Assembly (NCBI RefSeq): GCF_001889545.1
Contig: NZ_CP018194.1
Location: forward strand, 124,001 to 188,000
From: Granulibacter bethesdensis
Lineage (GTDB): Bacteria; Pseudomonadota; Alphaproteobacteria; Acetobacterales; Acetobacteraceae
Reading direction: 5' to 3'
Length of the DNA: 64,000 nt
The notes under the pieces are model-generated. The model did not search any database. It was not told the origin of the DNA and saw nothing but the letters and a program-made list of their open reading frames with translations. A program made the position numbers and the translations under genes. Shown here piece after piece: positions 1-10,092 of this stretch; within the stretch, counting starts at the first letter, position 1, and every line of letters begins with the position of its first letter.

Positions 1-2049
1 AATGCATGGGGGATTGATCTGACGGATGCCACCAGGCTGGCGCAGCTTGCTGAAGCGTGTATCGCGTTGTCGTCAAAACGATGGCTGGTTTCCATAGAGG
101 AGGACGCGGGTGGAGAATGCATGTCCATCCGTAATCCGGCTGCTTCATGGGATGATGTCGGCGACGTCGTTTTCGCTACGACGGATGAAGTGGACCGTGC
201 AATAACGCGCGCCCGGAAAGCGGCTCCTTCATGGGCTGCGGAGCCTCCCTGCCGCCGTGCAGCCTGCCTGCGGGAGGCTGCAAATGCGATGGAACGCGAT
301 GCTGCCCTGTTCATCAGTCTGGCTGTGCGCGAGGCAGGCAAAACGATTCCCAACGCTATTGGAGAGGTGCGGGAGGCTGTTGATTTTCTGCGCTACTATG
401 CGGCCGGTATCGAGAATGGATGGAGTGCCCAGATGCATCCTCCGCTGGGTGTGGTGACATGTATCAGTCCGTGGAATTTTCCGCTGGCAATTTTCACAGG
501 CCAGGTTGCGGCGGCTTTGGCAGCGGGGAACGTTGTGCTGGCAAAACCTGCTGAGCAAACACCGCTGATCGCGGCTGAGGCGGTTGCTGTCCTGCATCGT
601 GCCGGCGTCCCGGTGACGGTGTTGCAGCTTGTTCCTGGTGATGGCGCAGTAGGGGCGATGCTGGTGAATGATTCACGGGTCGATGGAGTCGTTTTTACCG
701 GCTCTACCGAAGCTGCCCGTTCCATTCAGCGGTCTTTGTCATATCGTTTGAATACCCATGGTGATCCGGTTCCGCTGATTGCCGAAACCGGCGGACAAAA
801 TGCCATGATTGTCGATAGCACCGCTTTGCCGGAGCAGGTGGTGGCTGATGTTCTGGTGTCGGCTTTTGACAGTGCAGGTCAACGTTGTTCGGCCCTGCGT
901 GTGTTGTGTCTTCAGGATGATATTGCTGATCTGATTATCACCATGCTGCGTGGAGCCTTGCAGGAGCGTGTGACGGCACGTCCCGACCGGCTTGACACTG
1001 ATATAGGTCCTGTCATCAGTGCTGCTGCCAGAGATGCGATTGAGGACCATATTGCAGCGATGGCGCAGGCAGGCTGCACAGTACATCGTGCGGCTCTGCG
1101 GCAGGAGACGGAGGATGGTTTTTTTGTTTCTCCGACAATTATAGAACTTGGATCACATCCAATCCCTGACAAGGAAGTTTTTGGTCCTGTTTTGCATGTG
1201 CTGAAATTTCACAGGGATCATCTGTCCGATGTGATCGCCAGGATCAACGCAACCGGATATGCGCTGACCTTTGGTATTCATAGCCGTATTCAGGAAACCG
1301 TCGATCAGGCCTGCATGAAAAGTGCGGCCGGAAATATCTATGTCAATCGCAGTATGATCGGTGCCGTGGTCGGCGTACAACCGTTCGGAGGGCATGGTCT
1401 GTCCGGAACAGGTCCGAAAGCGGGTGGCCCACTTTATCTTTCCCGTCTTGTGGCGCATGCGCCACCCTTACCGCCACCAGTGAAACAGTTTTTGATTGCA
1501 AAAGAAGAAAACGCTGTCCCAGTCTTGATGAAAATCTGGCAGGCATGGATAAAGCGGCAGGGAATTGAACCTTCACCTTTCCCGATCCTGCGGTATGATC
1601 GGGATATGGTGCTGCCTGGGCCGGTGGGAGAGCAGAATATCTATCGCCTGTCGCCCCGATCCAGTCTGTTATGCATTGCGTCCGATCTGGAAGGAATATC
1701 GTATCAGATACAATTGGCGCTGGCGGCGGGTGTGAAGCGTATTGCGGTATCTATCCCCGCTGACAGCACATCTGTATTCAACACATTGCCGGATGCATTG
1801 CGTTCGACAGTGGTTGTGGCGTCACCGGATCAGGAGGACAGGGCGGATACCGTGCTGTTTGAGGGCGATGATGTGGCCCTGATTGCGTTGCAGACACGTC
1901 TTGCGCATCAATCCGGCAAAATCGTGCCGGTCTATCGTATCCGCAGGCACGGCAGAGATATTCCGCTGCCGGCTTTGGTGACAGAATGCACGATCAGTAT
2001 AAACACGGCTGCTGCTGGGGGAAATGCCGCGCTGATGGCAATGGCATAG
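1..2049 (+). CDS. putA: Proline utilization protein PutA, C-terminal P5C dehydrogenase part (5' end outside window)
   Basis: Bifunctional PutA oxidises proline to glutamate. The part visible here (682 residues) is the linker after the proline dehydrogenase barrel and the whole L-glutamate-gamma-semialdehyde dehydrogenase domain. The frame is open from base 1, so the gene begins upstream; a TTG at 67 is not a believable start. Seen in order: PWNFP and KPAEQTP (NAD binding), FTGST, the general-base Glu in AETGGQNA (codon 784-786), the catalytic Cys in SAGQRCSALR (codon 886-888), EVFGPVLHV, and the PutA signature VGVQPFGGHGLSGTGPKAGG. About 180 residues follow, as expected for the PutA C-terminal region. 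A bidirectional terminator follows. Family assignment is firm; whether an N-terminal DNA-binding domain exists cannot be seen. Confidence 0.95.
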   Translation, partial: NAWGIDLTDATRLAQLAEACIALSSKRWLVSIEEDAGGECMSIRNPAASWDDVGDVVFATTDEVDRAITRARKAAPSWAAEPPCRRAACLREAANAMERDAALFISLAVREAGKTIPNAIGEVREAVDFLRYYAAGIENGWSAQMHPPLGVVTCISPWNFPLAIFTGQVAAALAAGNVVLAKPAEQTPLIAAEAVAVLHRAGVPVTVLQLVPGDGAVGAMLVNDSRVDGVVFTGSTEAARSIQRSLSYRLNTHGDPVPLIAETGGQNAMIVDSTALPEQVVADVLVSAFDSAGQRCSALRVLCLQDDIADLIITMLRGALQERVTARPDRLDTDIGPVISAAARDAIEDHIAAMAQAGCTVHRAALRQETEDGFFVSPTIIELGSHPIPDKEVFGPVLHVLKFHRDHLSDVIARINATGYALTFGIHSRIQETVDQACMKSAAGNIYVNRSMIGAVVGVQPFGGHGLSGTGPKAGGPLYLSRLVAHAPPLPPPVKQFLIAKEENAVPVLMKIWQAWIKRQGIEPSPFPILRYDRDMVLPGPVGEQNIYRLSPRSSLLCIASDLEGISYQIQLALAAGVKRIAVSIPADSTSVFNTLPDALRSTVVVASPDQEDRADTVLFEGDDVALIALQTRLAHQSGKIVPVYRIRRHGRDIPLPALVTECTISINTAAAGGNAALMAMA

Positions 2050-2082
2050 GCAGTGACGGCTTGAGCGTCCATGGGCTGATAC

Positions 2083-2122
2083 GAAAAAAGGGAGGATGCA
2101 CCGGGCATCCTCCCTTCTTCGT
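2083..2122. terminator. Bidirectional terminator between putA and bfr
   Basis: A perfect 10-bp stem, GGGAGGATGC (2090-2099) with GCATCCTCCC (2105-2114) and a 5-base loop, is flanked by an A-run on the left and a T-rich stretch on the right. It can therefore stop transcription from both convergent genes. Confidence 0.85.
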
Positions 2123-2145
2123 ATCCAAGCGGGATAATAAGTTGA

Positions 2146-2631
2146 TCAGTGGTCGCCGTCGGGGGCGTCGCTGTTCAGCTGCACCCAGTTCTGCACACCC
2201 ATGCGATTGATCATGTCCTGCTGGGTTTCGATGAAGTCCACATGGTGTTCTTCGTCGCGCAGGATGGAAGCCAGCAGATCGCGGGTCGGGAAATCGCGGA
2301 TGCTTTCGGCATAGGCAATGAATTCACGCAGATCGGCGATGGCGGTGACTTCCAGTTCCAGATCGCGCTGCAGAACTTCTTCCGGCGTTTCACCGATCAG
2401 AACATGGTTCAGACGCTGCACATTCGGCAGGCCTTCCAGGAACAGGATGCGCTTGATCAGCTCATCGGCATGCTTCATTTCTTCCACGGATTCCTTGAAT
2501 TCGTGGCGGCCCATTTTCGTCATGCCCCAGTTTTCGAGCATGCGTGCATGCAGGAAATACTGGTTAATCGCGGTCAGCTCGTTGGTCAGAACCTTGTTGA
2601 GATTCTGGATCGTTGTGGCATCGGCCTTCAT
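2146..2631 (-). CDS. bfr: Bacterioferritin
   Basis: Iron-storage protein that forms a 24-mer, oxidises Fe(II) and mineralises it in the cytoplasm. At 161 residues it has the normal length. The dinuclear ferroxidase ligands are all in place: E18, E51, H54, E94, E127 and H130. Met52 (in EEMKHAD) is the heme b axial ligand, so this is a heme bacterioferritin and not a plain ferritin. An ATG nine bases upstream (2640) is rejected because the GGGAG ribosome site abuts it, whereas GGGAG sits 9 bases before the ATG at 2631. It lies downstream of bfd on the same strand, with 217 bases between the two genes. Confidence 0.95.
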   Translation of the reverse strand: MKADATTIQNLNKVLTNELTAINQYFLHARMLENWGMTKMGRHEFKESVEEMKHADELIKRILFLEGLPNVQRLNHVLIGETPEEVLQRDLELEVTAIADLREFIAYAESIRDFPTRDLLASILRDEEHHVDFIETQQDMINRMGVQNWVQLNSDAPDGDH

Positions 2632-2848
2632 TGGTCTCATCTCCCGTTTTCAACTGCGGCGGACCCTATCCGAGGGGCCGGGCGCGGATAAAGCCTCATG
2701 ATTGCAAGCAGATCGCAGCTAGGACGGGGTGAAACTGTTTCGCATTCCCGCCTGGGCGGGAGATGATAGGAAGATGCATTTACAGGAAAGTACATTCCTG
2801 TGATTTTTCAATGAATTGCTTACACGAAACCGGCTCTGGCAGGGCTGT

Positions 2849-3046
2849 TCAGTCGCCTGCTTCGAGACTGAGAATTCCTTCGTCATTTGCAATGCTGGGT
2901 ATCATTTTGAGCATAGCTTGGGCGCATCTGCCGCATTGTGCAGTGCAGCCGCAGGCTCGGTACAACTCTGCCAGACGGCAGGCGCCAGCCTGAGCGGCGG
3001 CGCAAACCTGTTTATCCGTCAGGCCGTTACAGATGCAGATATACAT
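2849..3046 (-). CDS. bfd: Bacterioferritin-associated ferredoxin
   Basis: A 65-residue [2Fe-2S] protein of the Bfd/BFD-like family. It donates an electron to the bacterioferritin heme so that stored iron is released as Fe(II). The four cluster cysteines are seen as CIC near the N-terminus (C4, C6) and CGRC (about C38 and C41). It lies upstream of bfr on the same strand. A Fur/Mur-type palindrome lies 70 bases upstream of the start, fitting induction under iron limitation. No strong Shine-Dalgarno sequence precedes the ATG. Confidence 0.92.
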   Translation of the reverse strand: MYICICNGLTDKQVCAAAQAGACRLAELYRACGCTAQCGRCAQAMLKMIPSIANDEGILSLEAGD

Positions 3047-3115
3047 CGATGGGGCAAACCTGGATTCGAATAAGGCGACTATCAGCGAGGCTGCTTAGCT
3101 TGGTTGGTATGAAAA

Positions 3116-3130
3116 TGCAAATAGATTGCA
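3116..3130. promoter_or_regulatory. Fur/Mur-type operator in the bfd-gshB divergent region
   Basis: TGCAAATAGATTGCA is a 5-5-5 inverted repeat that fits the alphaproteobacterial Fur/Mur core, TGCAA, five bases, TTGCA. The right half also forms an overlapping perfect palindrome, TGCAATTGCA (3127-3136). It is 70 bases upstream of bfd and 118 bases upstream of gshB. The match is seen; which regulator binds, and on which gene, is inferred. Confidence 0.6.
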
Positions 3131-3248
3131 ATTGCAGATGACGTGATTGGGCGGCAGCGTGTTTTCACGGCATGATGAGGCCGGATAACGACCGGTATCC
3201 GACGATTCGTCATGGGGCGGCGGAGGCCGGCAGGCAGGGAACAGGGCG

Positions 3249-4238
3249 ATGGCAGGCGGCTTGCGGGTGGCGGTCCAGATGGACCCGATGGACAGCATCA
3301 ATATGGCGGGCGACAGCAGTTTTGCGCTGATGCTGGAAGCACAGGCTCGTGGCCATGCGCTGTGGCACTACGAAGTCAGGCATATGGCCTTGCGGGAAGG
3401 GGGACGGCGGCAGGATGGCGCGACAGGAGCACGGCTGCTGGCGCGGGCGCATCCGGTTTCGGTACGGCGAATCGATGCGTCCTATTACACATTTGGCCCG
3501 ACGGAGATTCTCGACCTCGCGACCATGGATGTGGTGCTGATGCGGCAGGATCCACCTTTCGACATGGCCTATATCACCGCGACCCACATGCTGGAGCATA
3601 TCCACCCTCGCACGCTGGTGGTGAATGATCCGGCAGGTGTGCGGAACGCGCCGGAGAAAATTCTGGTCACGCATTTTCCTGATTTGATGCCGCCTACACT
3701 GGTGACATGGGATGTGGAAGCAATCCGGGCCTTTCGTGCCGAGCATCGGGACATCGTGGTCAAACCGCTCTACGGCAATGGCGGTGCCGGGGTGTTCCGG
3801 GTCAGGGAAGATGATGAAAATCTAAGCTCTCTGCTGGAAATGTTTTTCTCCCGCTCGCGGGAGCCTCTGATGGTGCAGCGCTATGAAGCGGCGGTGCGGC
3901 AGGGGGACAAGCGCATCATCCTGATCGATGGGGAGCCGGTGGGTGCGATCAACCGTGTGCCGGCGGCCGGAGAAAGCCGCAGTAACATGCATGTCGGCGG
4001 CCGTCCCGAAGCCGCCGGGCTGACGGCGCGGGATCGGGAGATCTGTGCCGCGATCGGTCCGGTGCTGAAGGAGCGTGGACTGATTTTCGCGGGTATCGAC
4101 GTGATCGGAAACTGGCTGACGGAGATCAACGTCACCTCGCCGACCGGGCTTCAGGAGATCGGTCGGTTTGATGGCGTCAATCTTGCCGCGCGCATCTGGG
4201 ATGCCATCGAAAGTCGCAAGGCTGCACGCGCTGCCTGA
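3249..4238 (+). CDS. gshB: Glutathione synthetase
   Basis: ATP-dependent ligation of glycine to gamma-glutamylcysteine, the last step of glutathione synthesis, in the cytoplasm. The protein has 329 residues and the prokaryotic GshB layout: an N-terminal substrate domain ([11 protein letters not shown], then [16 protein letters not shown]) followed by an ATP-grasp domain from about residue 125. The grasp loop reads [13 protein letters not shown] and the Mg/ATP-binding end reads [12 protein letters not shown]. The ATG at 3249 follows GGGAACAGGGCG. A HAD phosphatase gene follows after 23 bases, probably in the same transcript. Confidence 0.94.
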   Translation: MAGGLRVAVQMDPMDSINMAGDSSFALMLEAQARGHALWHYEVRHMALREGGRRQDGATGARLLARAHPVSVRRIDASYYTFGPTEILDLATMDVVLMRQDPPFDMAYITATHMLEHIHPRTLVVNDPAGVRNAPEKILVTHFPDLMPPTLVTWDVEAIRAFRAEHRDIVVKPLYGNGGAGVFRVREDDENLSSLLEMFFSRSREPLMVQRYEAAVRQGDKRIILIDGEPVGAINRVPAAGESRSNMHVGGRPEAAGLTARDREICAAIGPVLKERGLIFAGIDVIGNWLTEINVTSPTGLQEIGRFDGVNLAARIWDAIESRKAARAA

Positions 4239-4261
4239 CGAAGGGTAGATGGAACAAGACC

Positions 4262-4891
4262 ATGATTGATCTGGTTCTGTTCGATATGGATGGGGTGCTG
4301 GCTGATGTCGATAAATCGGCCCGGGCCACATGGCTCGGTGCGCTGGCCGGACGCCGGGCAGAGGATGTTCAACAGGCTCTGTGGGACTCAGGCTTTGATG
4401 ATCAGGGCGATGATGGCCGTCTGCGTGGGGATGCCTATCTGACGGCATTCGGGCAGGCGCTGGGGTATCCGCTTTCTGTGCAGGAATGGGCGGAAGCCCG
4501 TCGCATTGCTACCCGGCCAAAATCGGAGGTGCTGTCGCTGGTGGCACGGCTCCATCCCCGGATTGGGCGGGCCGTGCTGACCAACAATGCGGATATTCTG
4601 CCCGCCTGCATGGCGATGATCTGTCCGCCGGTTGCAACCCTGTTCGGTAGTCAGATTTATGCCAGCGGCGCGTTCGGCAGCGCCAAGCCCGATCCGGCTG
4701 TGTTCCTTGCCTGCCTGAAGGAGATAGGCGTCAGGCCGGAGCATACCCTGTTCATCGATGATCGGGCGATGCATGTGGAGGGTGCCCGTCAGGCTGCCTG
4801 CCATGGGGCGCTGTTTACCTCGGCAGAAGCTCTGGAGGCGGAGCTGAGCCGGTATGGTCTGCTGCATCCGGTGGCTGGGATGTCAGCGTAA
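4262..4891 (+). CDS. HAD-superfamily hydrolase (phosphatase-like)
   Basis: A 209-residue haloacid-dehalogenase-type hydrolase. All four motifs are visible: DMDG near residue 8 (nucleophile and acid Asp), TNN near 120 (motif II), the Lys in SAKPDP (motif III), and FIDD near 170 (motif IV, Mg binding). The short helical cap between motifs I and II resembles beta-phosphoglucomutase or YihX-like enzymes. The substrate cannot be read from sequence. It follows gshB closely and abuts the next gene. Confidence 0.8.
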   Translation: MIDLVLFDMDGVLADVDKSARATWLGALAGRRAEDVQQALWDSGFDDQGDDGRLRGDAYLTAFGQALGYPLSVQEWAEARRIATRPKSEVLSLVARLHPRIGRAVLTNNADILPACMAMICPPVATLFGSQIYASGAFGSAKPDPAVFLACLKEIGVRPEHTLFIDDRAMHVEGARQAACHGALFTSAEALEAELSRYGLLHPVAGMSA

Positions 4892-5839
4892 ATGGTGCAT
4901 TGGCCACGGTTTTTACGCGTCCCGATGCTGGTGATCAGTGTGGGGGTGCCTGGTTGCACACCAGCCCCGGCCCGGGTGCCCTGGCCGGTCATGATCGCGC
5001 ATCGTGGTGGAAGCGGGGATGCTCCTGAAAACACGATTGAGGCGATCCGGCAGGCTATTGCGCATCGGGCGGATGCCATATGGCTGACAGTGCAACTGAG
5101 CCGTGATGGTATTCCGGTTCTGTATCGCCCGGCTGATCTGTCTGCGCTGACGGATGGAGTTGGAAAAACAGCGGCTTTCACGGCTGCCGAGCTGTCCCTG
5201 ATCAATGCCGGTTGGCAGTTCCGCCGCGGAGATTCCTATCCCTATCGCGATCATCCGGTCGGTATTCCGACATTGCGGGAGGCTTTGCGGGTCATTCCGT
5301 CTGATAGGCCGATCATTCTCGATATGAAGGCTCTGCCTGCTGCGCCACAGACCCAGGCGGTGGCGCGGGTTCTGGAGGAGGAGCAGGCATGGGGACGGGT
5401 CACGATTTATGCGACCGATGCAGCCTATCAACAGAGCTTCGCAGCCTATCCGCAAGCAAGGCTTTTCGAGTCACGCGATGCGACGCGGGGACGGTTGCTG
5501 GGTGTTCTTCTTGATCAGCGCTGCGACAATCCTCCGCCTGCGCATGCAATGGTGGCGTTCGAGCTGCACCGTTCCCTGACGGTGGTGGAGCATTTCACAT
5601 TGGGGGAAGGCCGTTCCATGGTGCAGGCAACGATGTGGACGCCTGCCGCCATCGCCTGTTTCCGCCGTCATCCGGATGTGAAGATCCTGGCGATTGCGGT
5701 GGACAATGCGGATGATGACAGGCTGGCCGCCTGTCTCGGGGTGGATGCCATCCTGACGGACTCGCCACAGCGCATGGCGGCGCTGAGGCGGCTGGAACCG
5801 GCAGGGCCGCGCTGTGAGCGGATCAGCCACGGAAGATAA
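4892..5839 (+). CDS. Glycerophosphodiester phosphodiesterase-like protein with altered metal site
   Basis: A 315-residue GDPD-fold protein. The HRG motif (IAHRGG), the Glu of PENT and a late DMK are present. The normal E-x-D pair and the following HD are replaced: the equivalent stretch reads AIWLTVQLSRDG, then VLYRPADL. Three of the usual metal or catalytic residues are therefore missing, and activity is doubtful. The N-terminus is hydrophobic and contains VPGC, a poor lipobox, so export or lipidation is possible but uncertain. The start codon directly follows the previous stop codon, so translation is probably coupled. Confidence 0.75.
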   Translation: MVHWPRFLRVPMLVISVGVPGCTPAPARVPWPVMIAHRGGSGDAPENTIEAIRQAIAHRADAIWLTVQLSRDGIPVLYRPADLSALTDGVGKTAAFTAAELSLINAGWQFRRGDSYPYRDHPVGIPTLREALRVIPSDRPIILDMKALPAAPQTQAVARVLEEEQAWGRVTIYATDAAYQQSFAAYPQARLFESRDATRGRLLGVLLDQRCDNPPPAHAMVAFELHRSLTVVEHFTLGEGRSMVQATMWTPAAIACFRRHPDVKILAIAVDNADDDRLAACLGVDAILTDSPQRMAALRRLEPAGPRCERISHGR

Positions 5840-5849
5840 ACCGGCAGGC

Positions 5850-6767
5850 TTATTCCGCGGCCTCGGCCTGAGAGGCGCGTGCTGGCGGACGCACGCGCAG
5901 ACGGCGAATACGGCGCGGATCGGCTTCCAGCACGCGGAATTCCATGCCGGAGGAATGACCGATCACCTCGCCGCGGGCCGGCACGCGTCCAGCCAGCGTG
6001 AATACCAGCCCCCCGACTGTATCGATATCCGCTTCCCGTTCATCCTCTGTCAGGACGGCGCCGAGACGTTTCTCGAAATCCTCGATCGGAATACGGGCAT
6101 CCAGATCGAGCGTACCGTCAGGCCGTTCAGTGATGGAGGGAGCGGCCTCGTCATGTTCGTCGCTGATGTCACCAACAATGGTTTCGACCAGATCCTCGAT
6201 CGTCACCAGCCCGTCAACGCCGCCATATTCGTCGATCACCAGCGCCAGATGCATATGGTGCTGCCGCATCTGCAACAGCAGCTCCAGCACCGGCATATGG
6301 GGGCCGACCAGCAAAGGTTTGCGCAGAATATCCGTCAGCCGGAATTCAGCCGGATCACCGACATAACCGAACACATCCTTGATATGGATCATGCCGATCG
6401 CGTCATCCAGCTCTTCATTGTAAACCGGCAGCCGTGAATGGCCTTCCTGCCGGATCAGTGCCAGCACATCTTCAAAAGGCGTGTCGGCGCGGATCGCGAC
6501 GATATCGGCACGGGGGACCATCACGTCATCCGCCGTGGTGCCGCGCAGGCGCAGCACATTGCCGATCAGGGCGCGTTCCTGCCGGTCCAGCTCCGGCAGC
6601 TCTCCCGGCAGCTGGGCATGGCTGGCGGCTTCCTGCACCAACTCGGCGATGCTGTCGCGCACGCTGTGCTCGACGGCTTTGTGCAGCAGGCGGTGCCTCA
6701 GCCGGGCCATGACGCTGCCGCGCGGCGGCAGGGGCAGGCGGATGGGGAAAGGTTCCTCGTCGTTCAT
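5850..6767 (-). CDS. corC: CorC/HlyC family protein with two CBS domains
   Basis: A 305-residue cytoplasmic CBS-pair protein of the CorC/TlyC/YbeX family, linked in other bacteria to Mg/Co efflux and ribosome-associated functions. Seen: a basic N-terminus, the motif [11 protein letters not shown] entering the first CBS domain (about residues 80-140), a second CBS domain with [18 protein letters not shown], and a C-terminal CorC_HlyC domain ([18 protein letters not shown]). There is no DUF21 membrane domain. The ATG at 6767 is preferred over a GTG at 6779 because it forms an ATGA overlap with ybeY. It is the last gene of plsC-miaB-phoH-ybeY-corC; the lnt gene often found next is absent. Confidence 0.88.
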   Translation of the reverse strand: MNDEEPFPIRLPLPPRGSVMARLRHRLLHKAVEHSVRDSIAELVQEAASHAQLPGELPELDRQERALIGNVLRLRGTTADDVMVPRADIVAIRADTPFEDVLALIRQEGHSRLPVYNEELDDAIGMIHIKDVFGYVGDPAEFRLTDILRKPLLVGPHMPVLELLLQMRQHHMHLALVIDEYGGVDGLVTIEDLVETIVGDISDEHDEAAPSITERPDGTLDLDARIPIEDFEKRLGAVLTEDEREADIDTVGGLVFTLAGRVPARGEVIGHSSGMEFRVLEADPRRIRRLRVRPPARASQAEAAE

Positions 6768-7294
6768 GACCGTTTCCACGGGTTGGGCATGCCCAGACTG
6801 CGCATGATGCGGGCTTCTTCCGCTTCCATGCGCCTGGCGTCTCCGGCGTGATGGTGATCGTGCCCATGCAGATGCAGCACGCCATGCACCAGCAGATGGG
6901 CCAGATGATGCGCCGGGCGTTTGCGGGCGGCCTTTGCTTCCCGCAGCACAACGCCAAGCGCCAGCACGATTTCGCCCCCTTCCGCGCCCGGCATTCCGAC
7001 AGGTTCGAAAGTCAGTACGTTGGTTGGTTTGTCCTTGCCGCGATGCCGTGCATTCAGGCGGCGCACATCACGGTCGCAACTCAGTACCACACAGTCGGCC
7101 GTGCTGCCGGCTGCTCTGGCGACCCGGCGGATCAGCCTGTCGGCATGCGGGATGTGCCGCCGCCAGGCCGGTTCCGTGACGATGATCTCGGGCACGATAT
7201 AGCCGGGTGAGACCCCGTCCTCATCCGTATCCGAAGGGAACCCCGCGGGCGCAAAAGAGGCGCTCGCGGGGTTGGGACTACTTGCCGGGTCCAT
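6764..7294 (-). CDS. ybeY: Endoribonuclease YbeY (16S rRNA maturation)
   Basis: A zinc-dependent single-strand endoribonuclease for 16S rRNA 3'-end processing and ribosome quality control. The metal motif is clear near the C-terminus: [11 protein letters not shown], the family's H-x3-H-x5-H pattern. Upstream lies the conserved NVLTFEP. The start is ambiguous: the frame is open further upstream, but the ATG at 7294 gives 176 residues, close to family length, and a 17-base overlap with phoH instead of 80. It overlaps corC by 4 bases. Confidence 0.88.
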   Translation of the reverse strand: MDPASSPNPASASFAPAGFPSDTDEDGVSPGYIVPEIIVTEPAWRRHIPHADRLIRRVARAAGSTADCVVLSCDRDVRRLNARHRGKDKPTNVLTFEPVGMPGAEGGEIVLALGVVLREAKAARKRPAHHLAHLLVHGVLHLHGHDHHHAGDARRMEAEEARIMRSLGMPNPWKRS

Positions 7295-8459
7295 TGATTT
7301 CTGACCGTGCTCCTGATCGTGTGCGCTGTTCCGTCTGGCCATGTGTGTCCGCATCACGGCTTCGGTCCTGCTGGGCAGCCGAGCGCTGGTCGTAAGCGTC
7401 TACAATGGCCGCGACCAGCGGGTGGCGCACCACATCCCGCTTGTCGAAACGGCAGATGCCGAGGGCGGGAATGCCCTCCAGCGTGTCCAGAGCATCCCGC
7501 AGCCCGGAGCGCTGCCCGGCCGGGAGATCAATCTGGCTGAGATCGCCGGTGATGACCATGCGTGTGCCCTCGCCCATGCGGGTCAGGAACATCTTCATCT
7601 GTACCGGTGTTGTGTTCTGGGCCTCGTCCAGAATGACGAAGGAGTGGGCCAGGGTCCGGCCGCGCATGAAGGCCAGCGGTGCGACTTCGATTTCGCCGGT
7701 GGCCATGCGCCGTGCGGCCTGATCGCCCGGCATCATGTCGTGCAGCGCGTCATAGAGCGGGCGCAGATAGGGATCGACCTTTTCCTTCATGTCGCCGGGC
7801 AGGAAGCCAAGACGTTCCCCGGCCTCGACCGCCGGGCGGGAGAGCACGATCCGGTCCACGCGCCCGGCCTGAAGCATGGCCACGGCCTGAGCCACGGCGA
7901 GATAGGTTTTGCCGGTCCCGGCCGGGCCGATGCCGAACACCATTTCCTTGGTGCTGAGCATTTCAATATAGGCAGCCTGCCCGGCGCTGCGCGGGCTGAG
8001 CGCGCCGCGTCGCGTGCGGATGGAGGGCAGATCGGCCAGCGGCAGGCGCGGCGAGCGATCTCCTTCCTCGAAACGGCTTTTGGTCAGGCGCACTGCTGCA
8101 TCTACGTCACCCATGGTCACGTCCTCGCCTCGTTCAAGCTTCTGCCATAGGGCAGCAAGCGCCAGTTTCACCGCTTCGACCAGATCGGATTCGCCTGCGA
8201 TGGCAATCTTGTTGCCACGACAGGATATCCGCACCCCCAACCCTTGTTCCAGCCGCACCAGATGGCGGTCATGATCGCCCAGAAGCTGCGGCAGCAACAG
8301 GTTGTTGGCGAACTGTACCGTCACGGTTCTGTTGTCCCGCTCTCGGTCACCTGGGCGATACGGACTGGTCTTTCCCGGCGCAAGCGCCGCCTGTGGGAGG
8401 GCGGAGGAAGCCCCTGCTTTCGGCAGGGAGGAGGCGAGAGCCGGGGAAATTTGGGTCAC
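7278..8459 (-). CDS. phoH: PhoH-like ATPase (YbeZ)
   Basis: A 393-residue cytoplasmic P-loop ATPase of the PhoH/YbeZ type that partners YbeY. It has an N-terminal KH-like region ([20 protein letters not shown]) and then the PhoH core with Walker [12 protein letters not shown] (about residue 170) and Walker [13 protein letters not shown]. The start is taken as the GTG at 8459, which makes a GTGA overlap with miaB and lies 11 bases after AAAGGAG inside miaB. The open frame further upstream reads miaB sequence in another phase. Confidence 0.92.
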   Translation of the reverse strand: MTQISPALASSLPKAGASSALPQAALAPGKTSPYRPGDRERDNRTVTVQFANNLLLPQLLGDHDRHLVRLEQGLGVRISCRGNKIAIAGESDLVEAVKLALAALWQKLERGEDVTMGDVDAAVRLTKSRFEEGDRSPRLPLADLPSIRTRRGALSPRSAGQAAYIEMLSTKEMVFGIGPAGTGKTYLAVAQAVAMLQAGRVDRIVLSRPAVEAGERLGFLPGDMKEKVDPYLRPLYDALHDMMPGDQAARRMATGEIEVAPLAFMRGRTLAHSFVILDEAQNTTPVQMKMFLTRMGEGTRMVITGDLSQIDLPAGQRSGLRDALDTLEGIPALGICRFDKRDVVRHPLVAAIVDAYDQRSAAQQDRSRDADTHGQTEQRTRSGARSEINGPGK

Positions 8460-9919
8460 GCGCAGGTGAGCTCCTTTGGCTGGGGTGCGCAATCCGGGAG
8501 AGTGGCAGACAGGGAGTTGGTGTGCGCGGCGGTGATTGTCACCGGCACCTCCTGTCCGATCAGGGTTGCAGGGGCATCCAGATGCACAGCCTGCAACCAA
8601 GGGGAGCGGCCGCCGATCTGCCCCGGATGCCGTCCGGGGGTGACCAGCAGCACATTGACGGTCTTGCCGATGCAGGCGGCATTGAATGCTTCCTGCTGGG
8701 TGCGGAGCAGGGCCTGCAACCGTTGCAGACGCTCATCCATCACGGGCTCCGGCACGTGGCTGTCACGCTCCGCCGCCGGGGTGCCGGGGCGGGGAGAATA
8801 TTTGAAGCTGTAGGCCTGTGCGAAGCCGACACGCTCGATCAGGCGCATCGTATCCTCGAAATCCTCATCGGTTTCGCCCGGATGGCCGACGATGAAGTCG
8901 GAGGACAGGGCCAGATCGGGCCGTGCCTCACGCAGACGGTCCACGACCCGGAAGTAGTCCTCAGCCGTGTGGCGCCGGTTCATGGCGGCGAGGATACGGT
9001 CGGAGCCTGACTGAACCGGCAGATGCAGGAATGGCATCAGCTGCGGAATATCGCGATGCGCGGCGATCAGATCATTGCTGACATCGCGGGGGTGGGAGGT
9101 CGTGTAGCGGATGCGCAGCAGGTCCGGAATGTCCGCCAGCGCCCTGATCAAGCGGGCCAGTGTCCAGACCTCACCGTCCTCTCCAAGCCCGTGATAGGCA
9201 TTGACGTTCTGGCCCAGCAAGGTGATCTCCCGCGCCCCGCCGCGCACCATGCGCCGCGCCTCCGCCAGCACGGAGCTGGCCGGACGACTCACCTCCGCAC
9301 CGCGTGTATAGGGGACAACGCAGAAGGAGCAGAATTTGTCGCATCCTTCCTGAATGGTCAGGAACGCCGCCCGTCCGCCCGCCAGACCCGGCCCGTGCTG
9401 AGGGGCAGCGGCTTCGGGCAGGTAATCGAACTTGTCCTCCGGCGGGAAGTCGGTCTCGATCACCCGCTCCCCGTTCATGGCCCGTCGCACCATGCCACCA
9501 AGCCGGTGATAGGTTTGCGGCCCCAGCACGATATCAACATAGGGCGCGCGGGCGAGGATCTGTTCCCCCTCCGCCTGTGCTACGCATCCGGCTACGGCCA
9601 GCAGCATGGGCTGCCCTTCCCGTGCGCGGGCTTCTTTCAACAGGCGCAGACGTCCCAGTTCGGAGAAAACCTTTTCCGTAGCCTTGTCGCGGATATGGCA
9701 GGTATTGAGCACGATCATATCCGCGCCCTCGGGCTCCGAATGCGCGGCATAGCCCAGTGGAGACAGCACATCCGTCATCCGCGCGCTGTCATACACATTC
9801 ATCTGGCAGCCCCAGGTGATAACGTGCAGACGCTTTGTATTGGCGCGTGCAGGCGCATCCCCGCTGCCGGGCCGGTCCTGATCGGTGGTGGATAGGGTGG
9901 TCTGTGGCAGGCCAGTCAT
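8456..9919 (-). CDS. miaB: tRNA-2-methylthio-N6-dimethylallyladenosine synthase MiaB
   Basis: A radical-SAM methylthiotransferase that adds the 2-methylthio group to i6A37 in tRNAs reading UNN codons. Its 487 residues contain the N-terminal UPF0004 domain with three auxiliary-cluster cysteines (WGCQMN, LNTCHIR, AGCVAQ), the radical-SAM motif CDKFCSFC and VPYTRG, and a C-terminal TRAM domain. The ATG at 9919 follows GGAGGATGGAGAATTGCCC. The 173 bases up to the plsC stop may hold a promoter; two TTGAC-like elements are visible there without clear -10 partners. Confidence 0.95.
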   Translation of the reverse strand: MTGLPQTTLSTTDQDRPGSGDAPARANTKRLHVITWGCQMNVYDSARMTDVLSPLGYAAHSEPEGADMIVLNTCHIRDKATEKVFSELGRLRLLKEARAREGQPMLLAVAGCVAQAEGEQILARAPYVDIVLGPQTYHRLGGMVRRAMNGERVIETDFPPEDKFDYLPEAAAPQHGPGLAGGRAAFLTIQEGCDKFCSFCVVPYTRGAEVSRPASSVLAEARRMVRGGAREITLLGQNVNAYHGLGEDGEVWTLARLIRALADIPDLLRIRYTTSHPRDVSNDLIAAHRDIPQLMPFLHLPVQSGSDRILAAMNRRHTAEDYFRVVDRLREARPDLALSSDFIVGHPGETDEDFEDTMRLIERVGFAQAYSFKYSPRPGTPAAERDSHVPEPVMDERLQRLQALLRTQQEAFNAACIGKTVNVLLVTPGRHPGQIGGRSPWLQAVHLDAPATLIGQEVPVTITAAHTNSLSATLPDCAPQPKELTCA

Positions 9920-10092
9920 GGGCAATTCTCCATCCTCCCTGTGCGGAAGGCTCCGGCACGAGAAAAAACAGCAATTGCCTCAGGGCGCGGTTGGGTCAAG
10001 CGCAATGGCCGAATAGGTCTCCCTGCAATAAGCGTAGTCTCGGGCCGGGAGGGGGATTCCTGTCAAGCGCGATCTGATGGCAATCGCATTTT

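Noticed and set aside
67-69. TTG as the start of a stand-alone P5C dehydrogenase
   Set aside because: The frame is open to base 1 and the upstream residues match the PutA interdomain linker.
2746-2761. Hairpin TCCCGCC/GGCGGGA as a terminator between bfd and bfr
   Set aside because: The loop is only two bases and no T-run follows on the bfr strand; mentioned only as a possible leader element.
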